Positions 36,888-48,543 of a stretch of DNA of 64,000 nucleotides are shown here, piece after piece. The notes under the pieces were generated by a model, which saw only the letters and a program-made list of their open reading frames with translations, had not been told where the DNA came from and did no database searches. The DNA is from Neopestalotiopsis rosae. Lineage: Eukaryota; Ascomycota; Sordariomycetes; Amphisphaeriales; Sporocadaceae. Position numbers and translations under genes: made by a program. Position 1 is the first letter of the stretch; each line of letters begins with the position of its first letter. Where the stretch lies: positions 434,001 to 498,000 of the forward strand of contig JALGAS010000012.1 of assembly GCA_023078685.1 (NCBI GenBank), written 5' to 3'.

Positions 36888-37975
36888 GCCGGGCGTTGCT
36901 TGCCTCCTGTTATCCTCCGCTCGCGCGGACGTGTCAGTGCGTGCCCTGTACAGTGGTTTGTTTCTTCCCGATCCCGTTCGTGGTCAAAGGGATCAATCAG
37001 GATTTTGTTTCCCAGAAAAGAAAGAAACCAAAGAAGGAACCAACAAGTGGACCAAAGCATTGATAAATTCCTTCGTTCGCGGGCCCAAGGATTTTGCTGG
37101 GCCGTGTTTACTGTGTACACTATCATTGAGACCGGGAGCCCTAGCATACCTGCATAGTAATATTCACGCCGGCACCCCTGGCCGAATCTGCCTGTTGCGA
37201 GGAGAATCCATGTCCATTCAGGTGGCGATGTAAACATGTAGAAGGTGAAATCCGAAATGCCTGATGCTTTGAATGCGTGTTACGTGTTTACTGCTGACGG
37301 ATCATACTATGCTCTTGCGCAATAGAGGAAATGAGCTCGGGACGCGATGCTATGCATTGTTGCAAATATCAAAACTAGATACGACGACAGACGGTCATGG
37401 CCGTTGCCAACGTCAAACCTGGAAAGATTGATTATCAAGCACGAGCTGTAACCGTTTAATCGCCCTAATAGCACCCGATTTTGGATGTTCATTGGATTTG
37501 TTGGCGCCAGCTCGTAAAAAGTTCTGTATAATGATGCTGATCAGACTGACAGTCAATTGTTGATCGTGTCTCGTCTCAAATGCTACCTTGGATCCAAGCC
37601 TTGCCAGGGCTGCAGTTCAGACTGCAAGCTGCGAGGCATGATGGGAAGATCGGAGCCCCCATTTGGCCCCCCTATTGTGGTCTTGTATGCCATTTCTTTC
37701 TCTGAAGTTTTTTTTCCAATGGGGTATGACAGCATTCTGTGTGGTCGATCACCAACAGATCGTCGTTCGATATGTCTATTTGGTGATGGTCGTGGGATGC
37801 TGAACGCCGAACAACGGACGGACAAACAGGCATAATGGGCGTGGAATGACGACGGGGCCGTTCGGGGGACAGTGGCATCCTAGGGGAGGCAGAAAAGGGC
37901 CACTCAGGTACGATAATAAGCACAACGGTTTTGTGAGTGTGGGCTGTCTGCACTGTGGTAGCAAGCACGGCACGC

Positions 37976-38002
37976 CCACACACACACACATATACACACA
38001 CA
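37976..38002. repeat. CA microsatellite
   Basis: A run of CA dinucleotides interrupted by tata, within the gene-poor region upstream of STE11. Confidence 0.85.
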
Positions 38003-39857
38003 GCAGTAGGCAGGCAGTGAGTGGCCAGCGCCCTGATCGTCTGGCCCACCTTTGCCGAGTTTCACCAGACACCAGCTGCCGCCGAGATAGAGTCAGCGAC
38101 AAGGGGATATCAGCCAATCATGGCAACATGTTGCACCGCTCAACTTGCTCCTGGGGCCTGCCACCAGGCACAGATTCTGTGAAAGGACAACTGATCAGCA
38201 TCATGCCCGGGCAAAATACGACCCCCAAAGGCACCTTCGGGACACTTTGAAAGGTCTGATCTTGCTGATCCTGGGCAGACGTGAGCTTGTTTTCGAGATT
38301 CCCTGCTCCATTGGCAAAGAGTCTCTCCGGATCACGTCAACAGTGTGTATGTACAAGTTCCAAACTTGAATCATTCAAGTGAACACGACCTGGTAAATAT
38401 ACTGTATTGAACACCTAGGTGCAGGTAAATTTCCGCTTTCAGGTACATCAGCGTAATGTAGGATGGCATAGGAACGCAACTTAGGTTGGGTAGCTCGCTT
38501 CAGATACTGCATCCAACATGGTCAGATAATATTATATCGTCCAATGCCTCCAACCCACTGAAACCAGCAGTTCTCGTCCGCCAACCAGATACGGCAGCTC
38601 TACAATCCCCTCTTTTTATTTTGTCGTGTGTCTCCTCCTTGTGCCTCTCGCCCACCGGTTCACACCTCACCTGCATGGAATTTTGCCCTCGCAAATTCTC
38701 CCTCGCCTCGTCTGTCATCCCGAGCGTTCTTGTTTAGCATTGTCTCCTCGCAATCTATCTCCTGCCACGTCAGGCTGCTTGGCTTCTCCATTTCGGAATT
38801 CGCGACACAGTCAGACAGGGACAGTCTTTCTTTGTTCGTGTTTCTCTAAACCGAGGCTGTATGGTCGATTCTCTATCTAGCATACCTACGTATGTGCCGC
38901 TTGCTTGTGCGCCCGAGAGGAAAAAGAAAAAGCAGCCGAAAGAGCTTTGGGGAACGAGGTTTCATCTCCAAAAGGTGGGCCGATCTTAGTGTGGGATCCA
39001 TCTGATGCTTCCTACAAGGCACCCCGTCGAGTTCCAACGCAACAGCGAAAGCCAGAGAAGCCAGAGTCCACCTCGTCCACTGCAGTGAGCGAGTTCCCAG
39101 GGCCTGCAGCGCTAAGCTTAGCACCCTTTTGGCACCCACTCGCTTGGGAGCCTCTGAAAGCCTAAAAGTGCTGCCGGTCGACGCGGCCAACGCTATTTGA
39201 AACCGCCGAACATTCTGGTGGCCCACCCGTCAACCAGCCAAACGCGGCCTCGGATTTGCTGGCTGCAAGATCCCACGCAATAAACCACTCGCGAGTCGAC
39301 GACACCGCTCCAAACAAAAAAGACGCTATTCCCACCCGCTTCTGGAGCTGCAGCTGCTCTGCTCCCACTCTTCTCACCGTTGCCCGTTCCCGACGCTGCC
39401 CTGACCGCACCGCGCTATACAACCAACCAACAGCAAATCGGGGCGCTCCGCCTTGTAGGCTCCTCACTGAACTACCTACCTGGGTAGACCTATGCACTCC
39501 ACGATACCATCGGTCCAGCGAGAAACGAGCGACCAGGCGGCAAATAAACCCAAGGCCCTCCCCTCCTAGTTCGACACTCCTCGCAAACTGTGATTCGAGG
39601 ACGAACCACGGCCGTCGTGCCACCACCAAGGACCGCAATCAACTTTTTGGGAACATTTGATATCGACTCTTCTTCCACTGAGCTGGTAGACTAATTGAGG
39701 GAAACATTTGTTGCGGTGGCCACCAGTACTTTGTATTCGCCGCCCTCACCAGAGACCCGCGGTTCTTCTTTTCGACATTTCTTCGAGTCTCATGTGGGCC
39801 TAAATAACACAAAGGAACCGAGCGTCGTTGTTGTTCCTTTCGCAACACTCGGACACA

Positions 39858-42724
39858 ATGGCCATGCTAGCCCCCAAATCGTACCCGGCGTCACTCGGAT
39901 CGTCGGCGACTACCCTCGTTGGCAACAGCCCTTCGGCCAACATGCCGCCGGCGAGGAGAGCCCACCCTATGCCGTCGTCCGGCCAGGCCTTCGCTAGTCC
40001 TACCGAGTCCGAATTCTCGGATCTGGATGGCCCGGACGCGGTCAAGAATTGGAACGAGGACCAAGTAGCCGACTACCTGAGAAGTGTAAAGTGCGGCGAA
40101 TATGAAAAGTTGTTCAGAAAAAACCACATCAATGGCGAGAACCTGCTCGAGTTGGACAAGGAAGTGCTGAAGGAAATGGGTATCGACAAGGTTGGCGATC
40201 GTGTACGCCTATTCCTCGGCATCAAAAAGTTGAGGACAAGAACATATGCCAATGTAAAGAAGCGAAATAGGGTGAGTTTTCCTCCCTTGCGTTTTGCGTT
40301 CATCTTATGCTCGCACCATTCGAAATCTAGAGATGGCCCGCGACGATCTTTTCTAACGCATGTGTCCAGGAATCTTTTGGCGGATTGCAAGACACGCAAT
40401 ACACACCGTCGACCGGGTCTCCCAGGCCCCCCAACTCTGCCAGTAGCAGAGCGATGCCAACTCCGTCCTCAAACAAGAGATACTCTCGACAGGTGGATCT
40501 CTCCAGCTTCAACGGTGGGCTGAGTGCTCCTCATGACGGCGGAAAAACAACCTCGCGACCCAGTTCCCCGTTACCGAGCGCAGATATGCGTGCGGCTAGA
40601 GGCCAAAGATATCCCACTCAGCAGGGCTACATGAGCAACGCAGCCCCGAATACAGGAAGACTCCCTGGCTCATCTCCGGAGCAACCCCAATCCCAACGCC
40701 TGGTAAATACCCACACCAGAAATCAATCAAGTACGGATGGCTCGCTGATGGCTGGACTCCCACAGGGTCAAGACGTTATCCGTGTCATCTCTACGGGTGG
40801 TGTCACAAAGGTCGTCAAGATCTCAGGTTGCAGCACTTGCGAAGAGGTTATGCGGGTAACGTTACGAAAATTCGCTCTACGCGAAGATCACGATAGAAAC
40901 TACTGCTTCTGGGTGCTAGCTGGTGTCGAGCCTGATCCTAAGCAGTGCCGGCGACTTGGTGACACCGAGCTTTGGCGCATTATCAAGGACCAGAAACGCC
41001 CCGAACGTGGCCGCCTTATCCTCCGAAGGGTTCCCGCTGGAGAACCTGGAGACTCTGAGTTGCAGAGAGCTGCAGCGATCGCCATGGAAGAGGCCCAGCA
41101 ACAACACGCCCGAGGCCTTGAGAACGTGCAAGATAAGAGAAGCCAGCTCAAGGTACAAAGATTATTGGGTGAGACATGGGATGAAGGCCTACAACAACCA
41201 CTATCTCCTCTCTCTTTTCAGGATCGTGAACGAAATCTTCAGAGCGCTGCCAGAGATTTGGAGCGACCAGCTCCTGCTGATATGAGGGGAGGACCTCGAC
41301 GAAAGCTTCTCCGGCAATTTGGCGGCCTCAGACCTCCGAGTGAGCTTATTACGTCTGATCTAACTTCATACTTCCCGGATCATCCCAAAGATGAGATTGA
41401 TCGAACCGCCAGACTGTCGATGCGTCGTTCTACACGCCTCAGCAGAGTCAACAGCCGCCTTAGTGTTGCGAGTAACCTGAGTTTTGCGTCCAGTATAGCA
41501 GACGCTCCCCCCATCCCAACGATAGCAGATAGCTGGCTTACTGCAAATGGCCAACAAGGCAAAGGAAGAGCGAGAGAACCCAGTCGGTTGCAGCACCAAT
41601 ACCGCGACTCAATCGCCTCTTCCATGCTCGGCACACTGACTGAAGAATCATCTCTCGAGCCTAACCGCAAGTCTTATGTCTCATTTGCAGACAGCGGATC
41701 TGATAGCGCGACCGGTATTAGTATCACCGATCCCGATGGTCAGAGCCACATCATGAGGCAGAGCTACTTTAGCGAGACGAGCACACAGGGCTCTGGTTCC
41801 CTCAAAGAGATTTCGGAAGCACTTCAGCAGGATGGCGAGGATGCAGATGAAGAACTTGAGAGCTTCCTCGCTGGCGACTCCTGGGACGATAACAAGTGGA
41901 TGAAGGGTGCTCTCATTGGACAGGGCTCGTTTGGCTGTGTCTACCTGGCCTTGCATGCCATTACTGGTGAGCTTCTTGCCGTCAAGCAAGTCGAGGCACC
42001 CTCGCCAAATGCCAGCAGCCAGAGTGACTCCCGCAAGAAGAGCATGATTGAAGCGCTGAAGCGCGAAATTAGCCTTTTACGCGACCTGCGCCACCCTAAT
42101 ATTGTGCAGTACCTCGGCTGCAGCTCCTCTCAAGAGCATCTAAACATTTTCCTCGAGTATGTGCCCGGTGGTTCGGTACAGACAATGCTCAACTCTTACG
42201 GTGCTCTGCCTGAGCCCCTGGTCCGAAGCTTTGTTCGCCAAATCCTCCAGGGTCTCTCTTACCTACACAACCAAGACATCATTCATCGAGATATCAAGGG
42301 TGCCAACATTCTTGTTGACAACAAGGGTACCATCAAGATTTCTGATTTCGGTATCAGCAAAAAGCTTGAGGCCACCAATCTTCTCGGCGGCGCCGCTAAT
42401 AACAAGCACCGACCCTCGCTGCAGGGCTCTGTGTTCTGGATGGCCCCCGAGGTGGTCAAGCAGACATCGTACACAAGAAAGGCCGATATCTGGTCGCTTG
42501 GCTGTCTGGTCGTCGAAATGATGACGGGCAACCACCCATTCCCAGACTGCTCTCAGCTCCAAGCAATTTTCAAGATTGGAGGTGGTCGCGCGACACCAAC
42601 AATACCCGACACGGCAAGCCCCGAGGCCGTAAGCTTCTTGAACCAGACCTTTGAAATCGACCACAACAAGCGCCCAAGCGCCGATGAATTGATTCTCAGC
42701 GACTTCCTGAGTCCTGTGACCTAG
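39858..42724 (+). CDS. STE11: MAP kinase kinase kinase, Ste11 family
   Basis: Cytoplasmic Ser/Thr kinase at the top of the pheromone/filamentation (Fus3/Kss1-type) cascade; plant-pathogen orthologues such as Mst11 control appressorium formation. Exons 39858-40271 and 40370-42724 are separated by a 98-nt intron and give 922 residues. Residues about 62-127 are a SAM domain (NWNEDQVADYL to DRVRLFLGIKKL) for Ste50-type partners. Residues about 270-355 are a Ras-association-like domain (RVISTGGVTKVVKISG). The kinase domain, about 648-915, has GQGSFGCVYL, LAVKQV, HRDIKGANILV, DFGISK and WMAPEVVKQ; all catalytic residues are present. A 69-nt in-frame stretch at 41153-41221 could be an unspliced intron, which would shorten the protein to 899 residues. 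Confidence 0.95.
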
Positions 42725-43326
42725 TGTGCACAGGACATTGGCAAGGACGGTGAAATCTACTTTAGTGTGAACTTTGCCTGAGTCTATTATTCTGAAGCAG
42801 AGTTCGCGCTTTATATAACGAGACGGTACAGAGCACGAAGCAATACCCCTTCTTAGACACGCTTTCGTCGCCGGACAGTCTCAAATCAGAATAACGCGAG
42901 AGGAATGGTGGAGACTCGCGAATGTCTGATTGTTTTTGCGCACATTATACTTCTTGCCCCCCTTTTTCATGGACATAGTTTTGTCATCCCACTCACCCCA
43001 GTTGTGTGGGTATGTACATGTAATTTAGACGGACCATGCTGATGAGACGGAACGACCTTCATGATCTATATAAGATATACACTGGGCAGAGGGGACACAG
43101 CACGCTGTGAGAAGCTTGGCAGGCTTGGTTTCTCATACACGCCGAATAAGATAAAATAATATGATATCCTGACAATCTTCACTTGACCACTTTTGCTCTT
43201 GACAAGATGAATTGTGTGTATTTACAAGATGTGTATTTACAAGAAATCTTCATGGTACTTTTAGAATTTGGGTATCATTCACTTACACTACTAGGTCGCG
43301 ACTGGGTATACAAATTTCAGAGGGGC
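42725..43326. other. Convergent 3' intergenic region
   Basis: Between the stops of STE11 (+) and the dehydratase gene (-). It includes T-rich blocks near 42965 compatible with 3'-end formation. No gene found. Confidence 0.6.
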
Positions 43327-44485
43327 TCATTCCCGACCGACGACTACAGTTCCCTTGACGCTCAGCCCGCCTTCGTTATTCTCAATCCATACATCCCACT
43401 TTTGCTCCTCGGCAAGCGCATCCTTGGCCGGCCGCACACAAATCGACAATGGCTCGCCCACGTACAGCGGGGCAATGTTACGGTAGTCAATGCTGTGTAT
43501 TCTCTCCTTGGCCTTGAGCTGCGATCGCAGAACCGCGAGCATCAGCGTCAGGGATAGCGGGCCGTGAACCAGCAGGTCTCGGTGGCCCTCAATCTCGCGG
43601 CAGTATTGCGGGTTGAGGTGGATTTGATGGGCGTTGTAAGTCAGGGCGCTGTAGTTGAAGAGAAGAGTCGGTGTCGGTGTCAGGGTGTGCTTGTAAGTCG
43701 GTTTATATGGAACTACAATGATTGCATTTCGGTCAGCAACAATGTTCGTTTTTCCAATTCCAGGTATAATCAATCTAGGAGTTCTGTGCCTCACCTTTCA
43801 CTACCCGACCCCCCTTGGCGGCCTCGGCTTTGGCCTCCTCGGGCGTGCGGCCCTTCATAAAGACCAGGGTCCGGCTCTCGGTGACGGCCTCGTCGCCGTC
43901 GGCGAACATGTTCCCCTCGCCGTAGCGCCGCAGCACGTCGACGAATATCTTTTCCTGGCCCGGCTTGCCGTGCACGCTGACGCCAGAAATGTTCTCGCGG
44001 CACACGGCCTCCTGGCCCCGCGCGGGCAGTGGCTTGTGGAAGGAGACGTGACCGCCCGCCCACAGGCGTCGCTCAAAGGGTGCGCCGGGGAGATTGTACG
44101 GGTCGGTGCCGTCGGCGACGAGGAGGGAGGCTCGGAGCTGTAGCGGGAAGTGAATCAGGTGGTAGGCCTCGGCCAGGGTAGCCGTGGAAGAGGGCACCGC
44201 GGCGGCGGGCAAAAAGTCTGCCAGCAAGGCGTTGAGCAGCTGCGAGGGCATCGGGCTCAGGAAGTCTGGCGTCAAGACCTCGGGGCGCGCGAGCATCGAG
44301 GTCCGCAGCGCATTGTGGTCGAGGGGCAGCGGGATCGGCGCCGGGGGGTGCGCGGCGCAGTAGACGGCATGGTTGATGGGACCGCTGCTGCTCGGCGAGG
44401 ACGAGGAGATGGATCGTGAGGACTCCGAGACGTGCGAGGAGAGCTGCGTGAGCCGGCGCAGGGAAGAGGTGCGAGGAGAACTCAT
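43327..44485 (-). CDS. Mitochondrial 3-hydroxyacyl-thioester dehydratase, Htd2-like (MaoC/hot-dog fold)
   Basis: Yeast Htd2 performs the dehydration step of mitochondrial fatty-acid synthesis (type II), which feeds lipoic acid formation. Exons 44485-43795 and 43712-43327 join across an 82-nt intron to give VVKGVPYKPTYKHTLTPTPT and 358 residues. The N-terminus, MSSPRTSSLRRLTQLSSHV, is Ser/Arg-rich and fits a mitochondrial presequence. The N-terminal half has the degenerate hot-dog pattern of fungal homologues (RLWAGGHVSFHKPLPARG). The C-terminal half carries the hydratase motif region FNYSALTYNAHQIHLNP (Y-N-x-H-x-I-H) and a HGPL motif that place substrate and catalytic His. A mesaconyl-CoA hydratase-like activity is the alternative within the family. 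It is divergent from the ligase gene. Confidence 0.85.
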
Positions 44486-44792
44486 ATTGAATAGAAGGAG
44501 GAACGGGCGTATGCCAACTGAGAAGTATACCAGTACGATTCACGCAAAATAAACAAAAAAGCTCAAGCAAAACAAAACGAACAAAGTCAAAAGTATGAAA
44601 TATATTCCCGCTACAGGAACCCCGGAAAAGGAAGCTCCAGCACCGGATATAATAGGCGGGCCTCTGTGGTGCGATTTCGCAGTTGCTTCCCAAGTTTAAG
44701 TTGCATGCATAATCGATAAAGCTCTATACTCGAGTGGGGCACAGTTGTCTGATCCTCTAGCACTGTCCCATTCTCACTGTACGCATTCGTCT

Positions 44793-44879
44793 CGCGTCAC
44801 GATCTAGAATCGCCAATTAACGCGGGCAGGCGCGTCGCTAGCTCGTAAGATGGCCCTTCTGCCTACAACTCGCGGGAAA
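44793..44879. promoter_or_regulatory. Cluster of MBF/E2F-like elements upstream of DNA ligase I
   Basis: Within 90 bp of the divergent promoter lie cgcgt (44793-44797), acgcg (44820-44824), cgcgt (44831-44835) and gcgggaaa (44872-44879). The last is the reverse complement of tttcccgc, the E2F-type site; the others are halves of the MCB box acgcgt. DNA ligase genes are classic G1/S targets of MBF in yeasts. No full palindrome is present, so this is an inference from short matches. Confidence 0.4.
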
Positions 44880-45101
44880 CAGAAATGCATTGATTCTAGG
44901 CAACGTTGGCTCCATTCCAAAAACAGTCGACGATTCTTTTTCTTCTTTCGTCTTTAAATATTGGAGTTGTCTCTTTATATTTAAAAGTGAAGACAATTAG
45001 AATTGTTCTACAGGTCAATTGTCATTCTGGCTTCTCGTCAATTCATCTCGCGTATTGCGACGAGTACGTCTAAGAGACTGCTCAGCACAGCTGCCATCAA
45101 T

Positions 45102-48010
45102 ATGGCGCCCAAACAGGCAACCTTGGGGTATGTTAAGTCTTCACAAACCACTCTGGGGTCCGTTTTCCTAGGAATGTATGGTGTAATTCATATGACAATC
45201 ATGTGCTCAATCCAAGATTAGGAAGTTCTTTGGAAACCCGAACGGTTCGAAACCCGTCGCAAAGCAGCAATCAAAGCTCTCCTTCAGCACAAAACCAGCT
45301 GCCAAGAAGACAGAGAAGGAGGAGGAAGTAGAAGAGGCAGAAGAGAACGGCGCGTCAAGCAGTAGCGCCAAGTCCCCCGAACCCAAGACCAAAGTCAAGA
45401 CCGACCCCGAGGCCAAGGAGAATGCAGCGCCTGCCGATTCCAAGAAGCGCGACCGAGCTAGCTTGTCGCCAAAGAACAAGGTGAAACAATCGCCCGTCAG
45501 AGTCAAGCCTGAAGAGGTCGACGAGGACGAGGAAGATGCCCCAGTGTCAAAGCGAGCACGCAGAAGTCGCAGGACGGTAGAGGAGGACGAAGAGGACGAG
45601 GTCATGGCCGATGCCGAACCTGCAAAGCCAGTCAAGTCGCCAAAGACGAAAAAGGCAGCTCCCAAAAAGGAAGCGCCCAAGAAGGAAGCGCCGAAGAAGC
45701 AGGCAGCTGCAGCCTCCAAAACAAAGTCCAAGCCCGAGCCAGTAGAGGATGATGCCTCAGTTAAGGAAGAGGCGAGCGCCTCTGAATCTGCGTCTGAAGT
45801 TGAAGATGTCGATGAAGAGGATGAGAAGCCCGAAATTGCGAAAAAGGCCAGAGAAAAGGTGCAGACGAAACTCAAGTCCAAGGCAAAGGACCCTTATCCC
45901 GACTGGAAAGAAGGCGCCCCAGTGCCGTATGCTGCGCTTTGCACCACATTCTCGCTTATTGAGCTCACAACAAAGCGGCTGGAAATCACCGAGCACTGCG
46001 CACTCTTCCTCCGCCAAGTCCTTCGCCTGACTCCTGATGACTTCCTTCCTGTGGTCAACTTGATGATCAACAAACTGGCACCAGATTATGCTGGTATTGA
46101 GTTGGGAATTGGCGAGTCTCTCATCATGAAAGCTATTGGTGAGAGCACTGGACGAAGCTTACAAGTCATCAAGGCCGACCAAAAGGATATTGGTGATCTT
46201 GGTCTTGTTGCTGTCAAATCTCGATCAACACAACCCACCATGTTCAAGCCAAAGCCCTTGACTGCCCGGGGTGTTCACAAGGGTCTTATGGACATTGCCA
46301 CAGTGACTGGCAATGGTGCCCAGGGACGGAAAGTAGATGGCATCAAGAAGCTCCTGTCTTCTGCCGATGCCCACTCCACAGGCAAAGTCGACATCTACAA
46401 AGACAAGGGTGGCCCGAGTGAAGCCAAATATATAATTCGATTTTTGGAGGGCAAGCTGCGACTAGGTCTAGCAGAAAAGACTGTCCTAGTCTCAGTAGCA
46501 CAAGCCATGATCATTCATGAGTTTGAAAAGAAGGGCAAGGTTCCTAGCACAACCGATATGGAGCAGGCTGAGCAGGCTCTCAAGACGACCTACAGGTATG
46601 TATTTGTGTATAGAGATTGCCCAACACACTAATGCCGACGATTCATTCTAGTGAGCTTCCTACCTGGGATGTTATTATTCCCACGATGCTCAAGAATGGT
46701 ATCATGAACCTGAGGGAAACGTGCAAGCTCCGACCAGGCGTTCCCTTGAAGCCTATGCTTGCCAAGCCTACCAAAGCCATTACTGAAGTTCTTGACCGTT
46801 TTGAGAACCAGACTTTTACTTGCGAGTACAAGTATGATGGCGAAAGAGCTCAAATTCATTATGTTGCCAAGGAACACAAGGACGAATACATTGACGGTGT
46901 ACCTGGTGCAACCAAAGAGGCGGCAAAGGGCATCGCGTCCATTTTCTCCAGAAATTCCGAGGATCTGTCAAAGAAGTACCCCGATATCCTGGCCAAGCTA
47001 GATACTTGGGTCAAGGATGGCACCAAGAGTTTCGTCCTGGACTGTGAAACAGTGGCTTGGGACGTGACCGAGAAGAAGGTCCTGCCCTTTCAACAGCTCA
47101 TGACGAGAAAGAAGAAGGATGTCAAGATTGAAGACGTCAAGATCAAGGTCTGCGTCTTTGCTTTTGATCTGCTCTTCCTCAATGGCGAGGCTGTTGTAGA
47201 AAAGTCTCTCCGCGAACGTCGCGAGTTACTTCACAAGTCCTTCCAGCCTGTGGAAGGCGAATTTGCCTTTGCCACGAGCATGGATGGCCAAGAATTGGAA
47301 GAAATTCAGCAATTCCTGGACGACAGTGTCAAGGCCTCTTGCGAGGGTCTCATGGTAAAGATGCTCGACGGCACCGAGAGTGGATATGAGCCAAGCAAAC
47401 GCAGTCGCAACTGGCTCAAGGTAAGACATTTGCTCCCTACTCACTAATTATCATCTACTGACCCATGTCACAGATCAAGAAGGATTATCTTTCTGGTGTC
47501 GGCGATTCTTTGGACCTCGTTGTTCTAGGCGCCTACCACGGAAAGGGCAAACGTACTTCTGTATACGGTGCCTTCTTGCTTGCCTGCTACAATCCAGGTA
47601 CCGACACGTACGAGACGGTTTGCAATATTGGCACTGGTTTCTCTGAACAAGTCCTCGAGGATCTGCATAAATCGCTCTCGGAGATTGTTATTGACCGTCC
47701 CAAACCTTTCTACTCTCATTCCAGCGGTGGTCAACACCAGCCTGATGTATGGTTTGAGCCCAAATATGTCTGGGAGGTTAAGACTGCCGATCTTACCTTG
47801 AGTCCAAGGTATAAGGCCGGCTGGAAGGAAGGCGTTGACCCTGCTGGCGAGAAGGGTATCAGTTTGCGCTTCCCGAGATTCATCAAGATCAGAGATGACA
47901 AGAAGCCGGACGAGGCCACGAGCAGTAGACAGGTGGCCGAAATGTACAGGAAACAGGAGGCCGTCACCAAGAACAAGGGACCCAGTGTTGATGATGATTT
48001 CGAGTACTAG
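45102..48010 (+). CDS. CDC9: DNA ligase I (ATP-dependent, Cdc9/Cdc17 type)
   Basis: Seals Okazaki fragments and repair nicks in the nucleus. Four exons, 45102-45127, 45222-46595, 46652-47420 and 47474-48010, join in phase to give 901 residues. The first join creates MAPKQATLGKFFGNP; QATLGKFF (residues 5-12) fits the PCNA-binding PIP box QxxLxxFF. Residues about 30-245 are a Lys/Glu/Ser-rich disordered linker. The DNA-binding domain follows, beginning near YAALCTTFSLIE. The adenylation lysine is in EYKYDGERAQIHY (about residue 527), and the C-terminal OB fold starts near KDYLSGVGDSLDLVVLGAY. The ATG used is the first in the open frame, yet an ATG-less presequence-like segment extends upstream, and a second donor lies 30 nt into intron 1 (see findings). 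Confidence 0.95.
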
Positions 48011-48543
48011 GCAACTAGCGCAATTGACAAAGGTAAATGTTATAGTAAAACGGACGGCAACCTGGCCCTGGTTAGTCGTCTGACAATGTCTTTGGGCTGT
48101 TGAGGTATACCACGTTGCATTATTTAGCCGATTGCTTGCGCATCACTCGAAATACATGATGAACGATTTCTCTGCAATGCTAAAAGGAGTTTAAACTATT
48201 GGTTTTGTATCCAAGCTGAATCGGTTCCATCTTCAAGGGTCAATCATTTCGGCCCCCTCAGCCTTACGCTTCTTACGATGCACGACACATTGGACGCTAA
48301 ACCAAATTGTGCCTATTTCCGTATTATCGGCATACAAGGAGAGCGCTACGTTGACGATTCGTATTGGTTAGAAGCCCCACGCCTCCTCCTCGCCATGCAT
48401 GACAGCCCACCATCCGATTCTGCCTTGCGGGCTCTCAGTCATGCTCAACTCCTCAACTCCATGACTTCTCTTCTCGGACCGATCGTCGCCGTGAGAGGCA
48501 ACCCAGCGCCATATTCATGAGACCTCATTTTTGATGTCTGACC
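48011..48543. other. Intergenic region between ligase and paralogue A
   Basis: 3' flank of the ligase gene and promoter of paralogue A. No gene or repeat recognised. Confidence 0.6.

Larger units (their letters stand above)
34003..39857. other. Gene-poor 5.9-kb region upstream of STE11
   Basis: It contains a disrupted coding-like stretch on the minus strand (about 35500-35900), a 22-nt T tract and a CA-rich microsatellite (annotated separately). The last 1-1.5 kb before 39858 is probably the STE11 promoter and a long leader; short frames there lack domain signatures. No RNA gene recognised. Confidence 0.5.

Noticed and set aside
45207..45881. Minus-strand open frame rich in Ser and Phe, 224 codons
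   Set aside because: It mirrors the Lys/Glu/Ser-rich linker of DNA ligase I and has no own signature.
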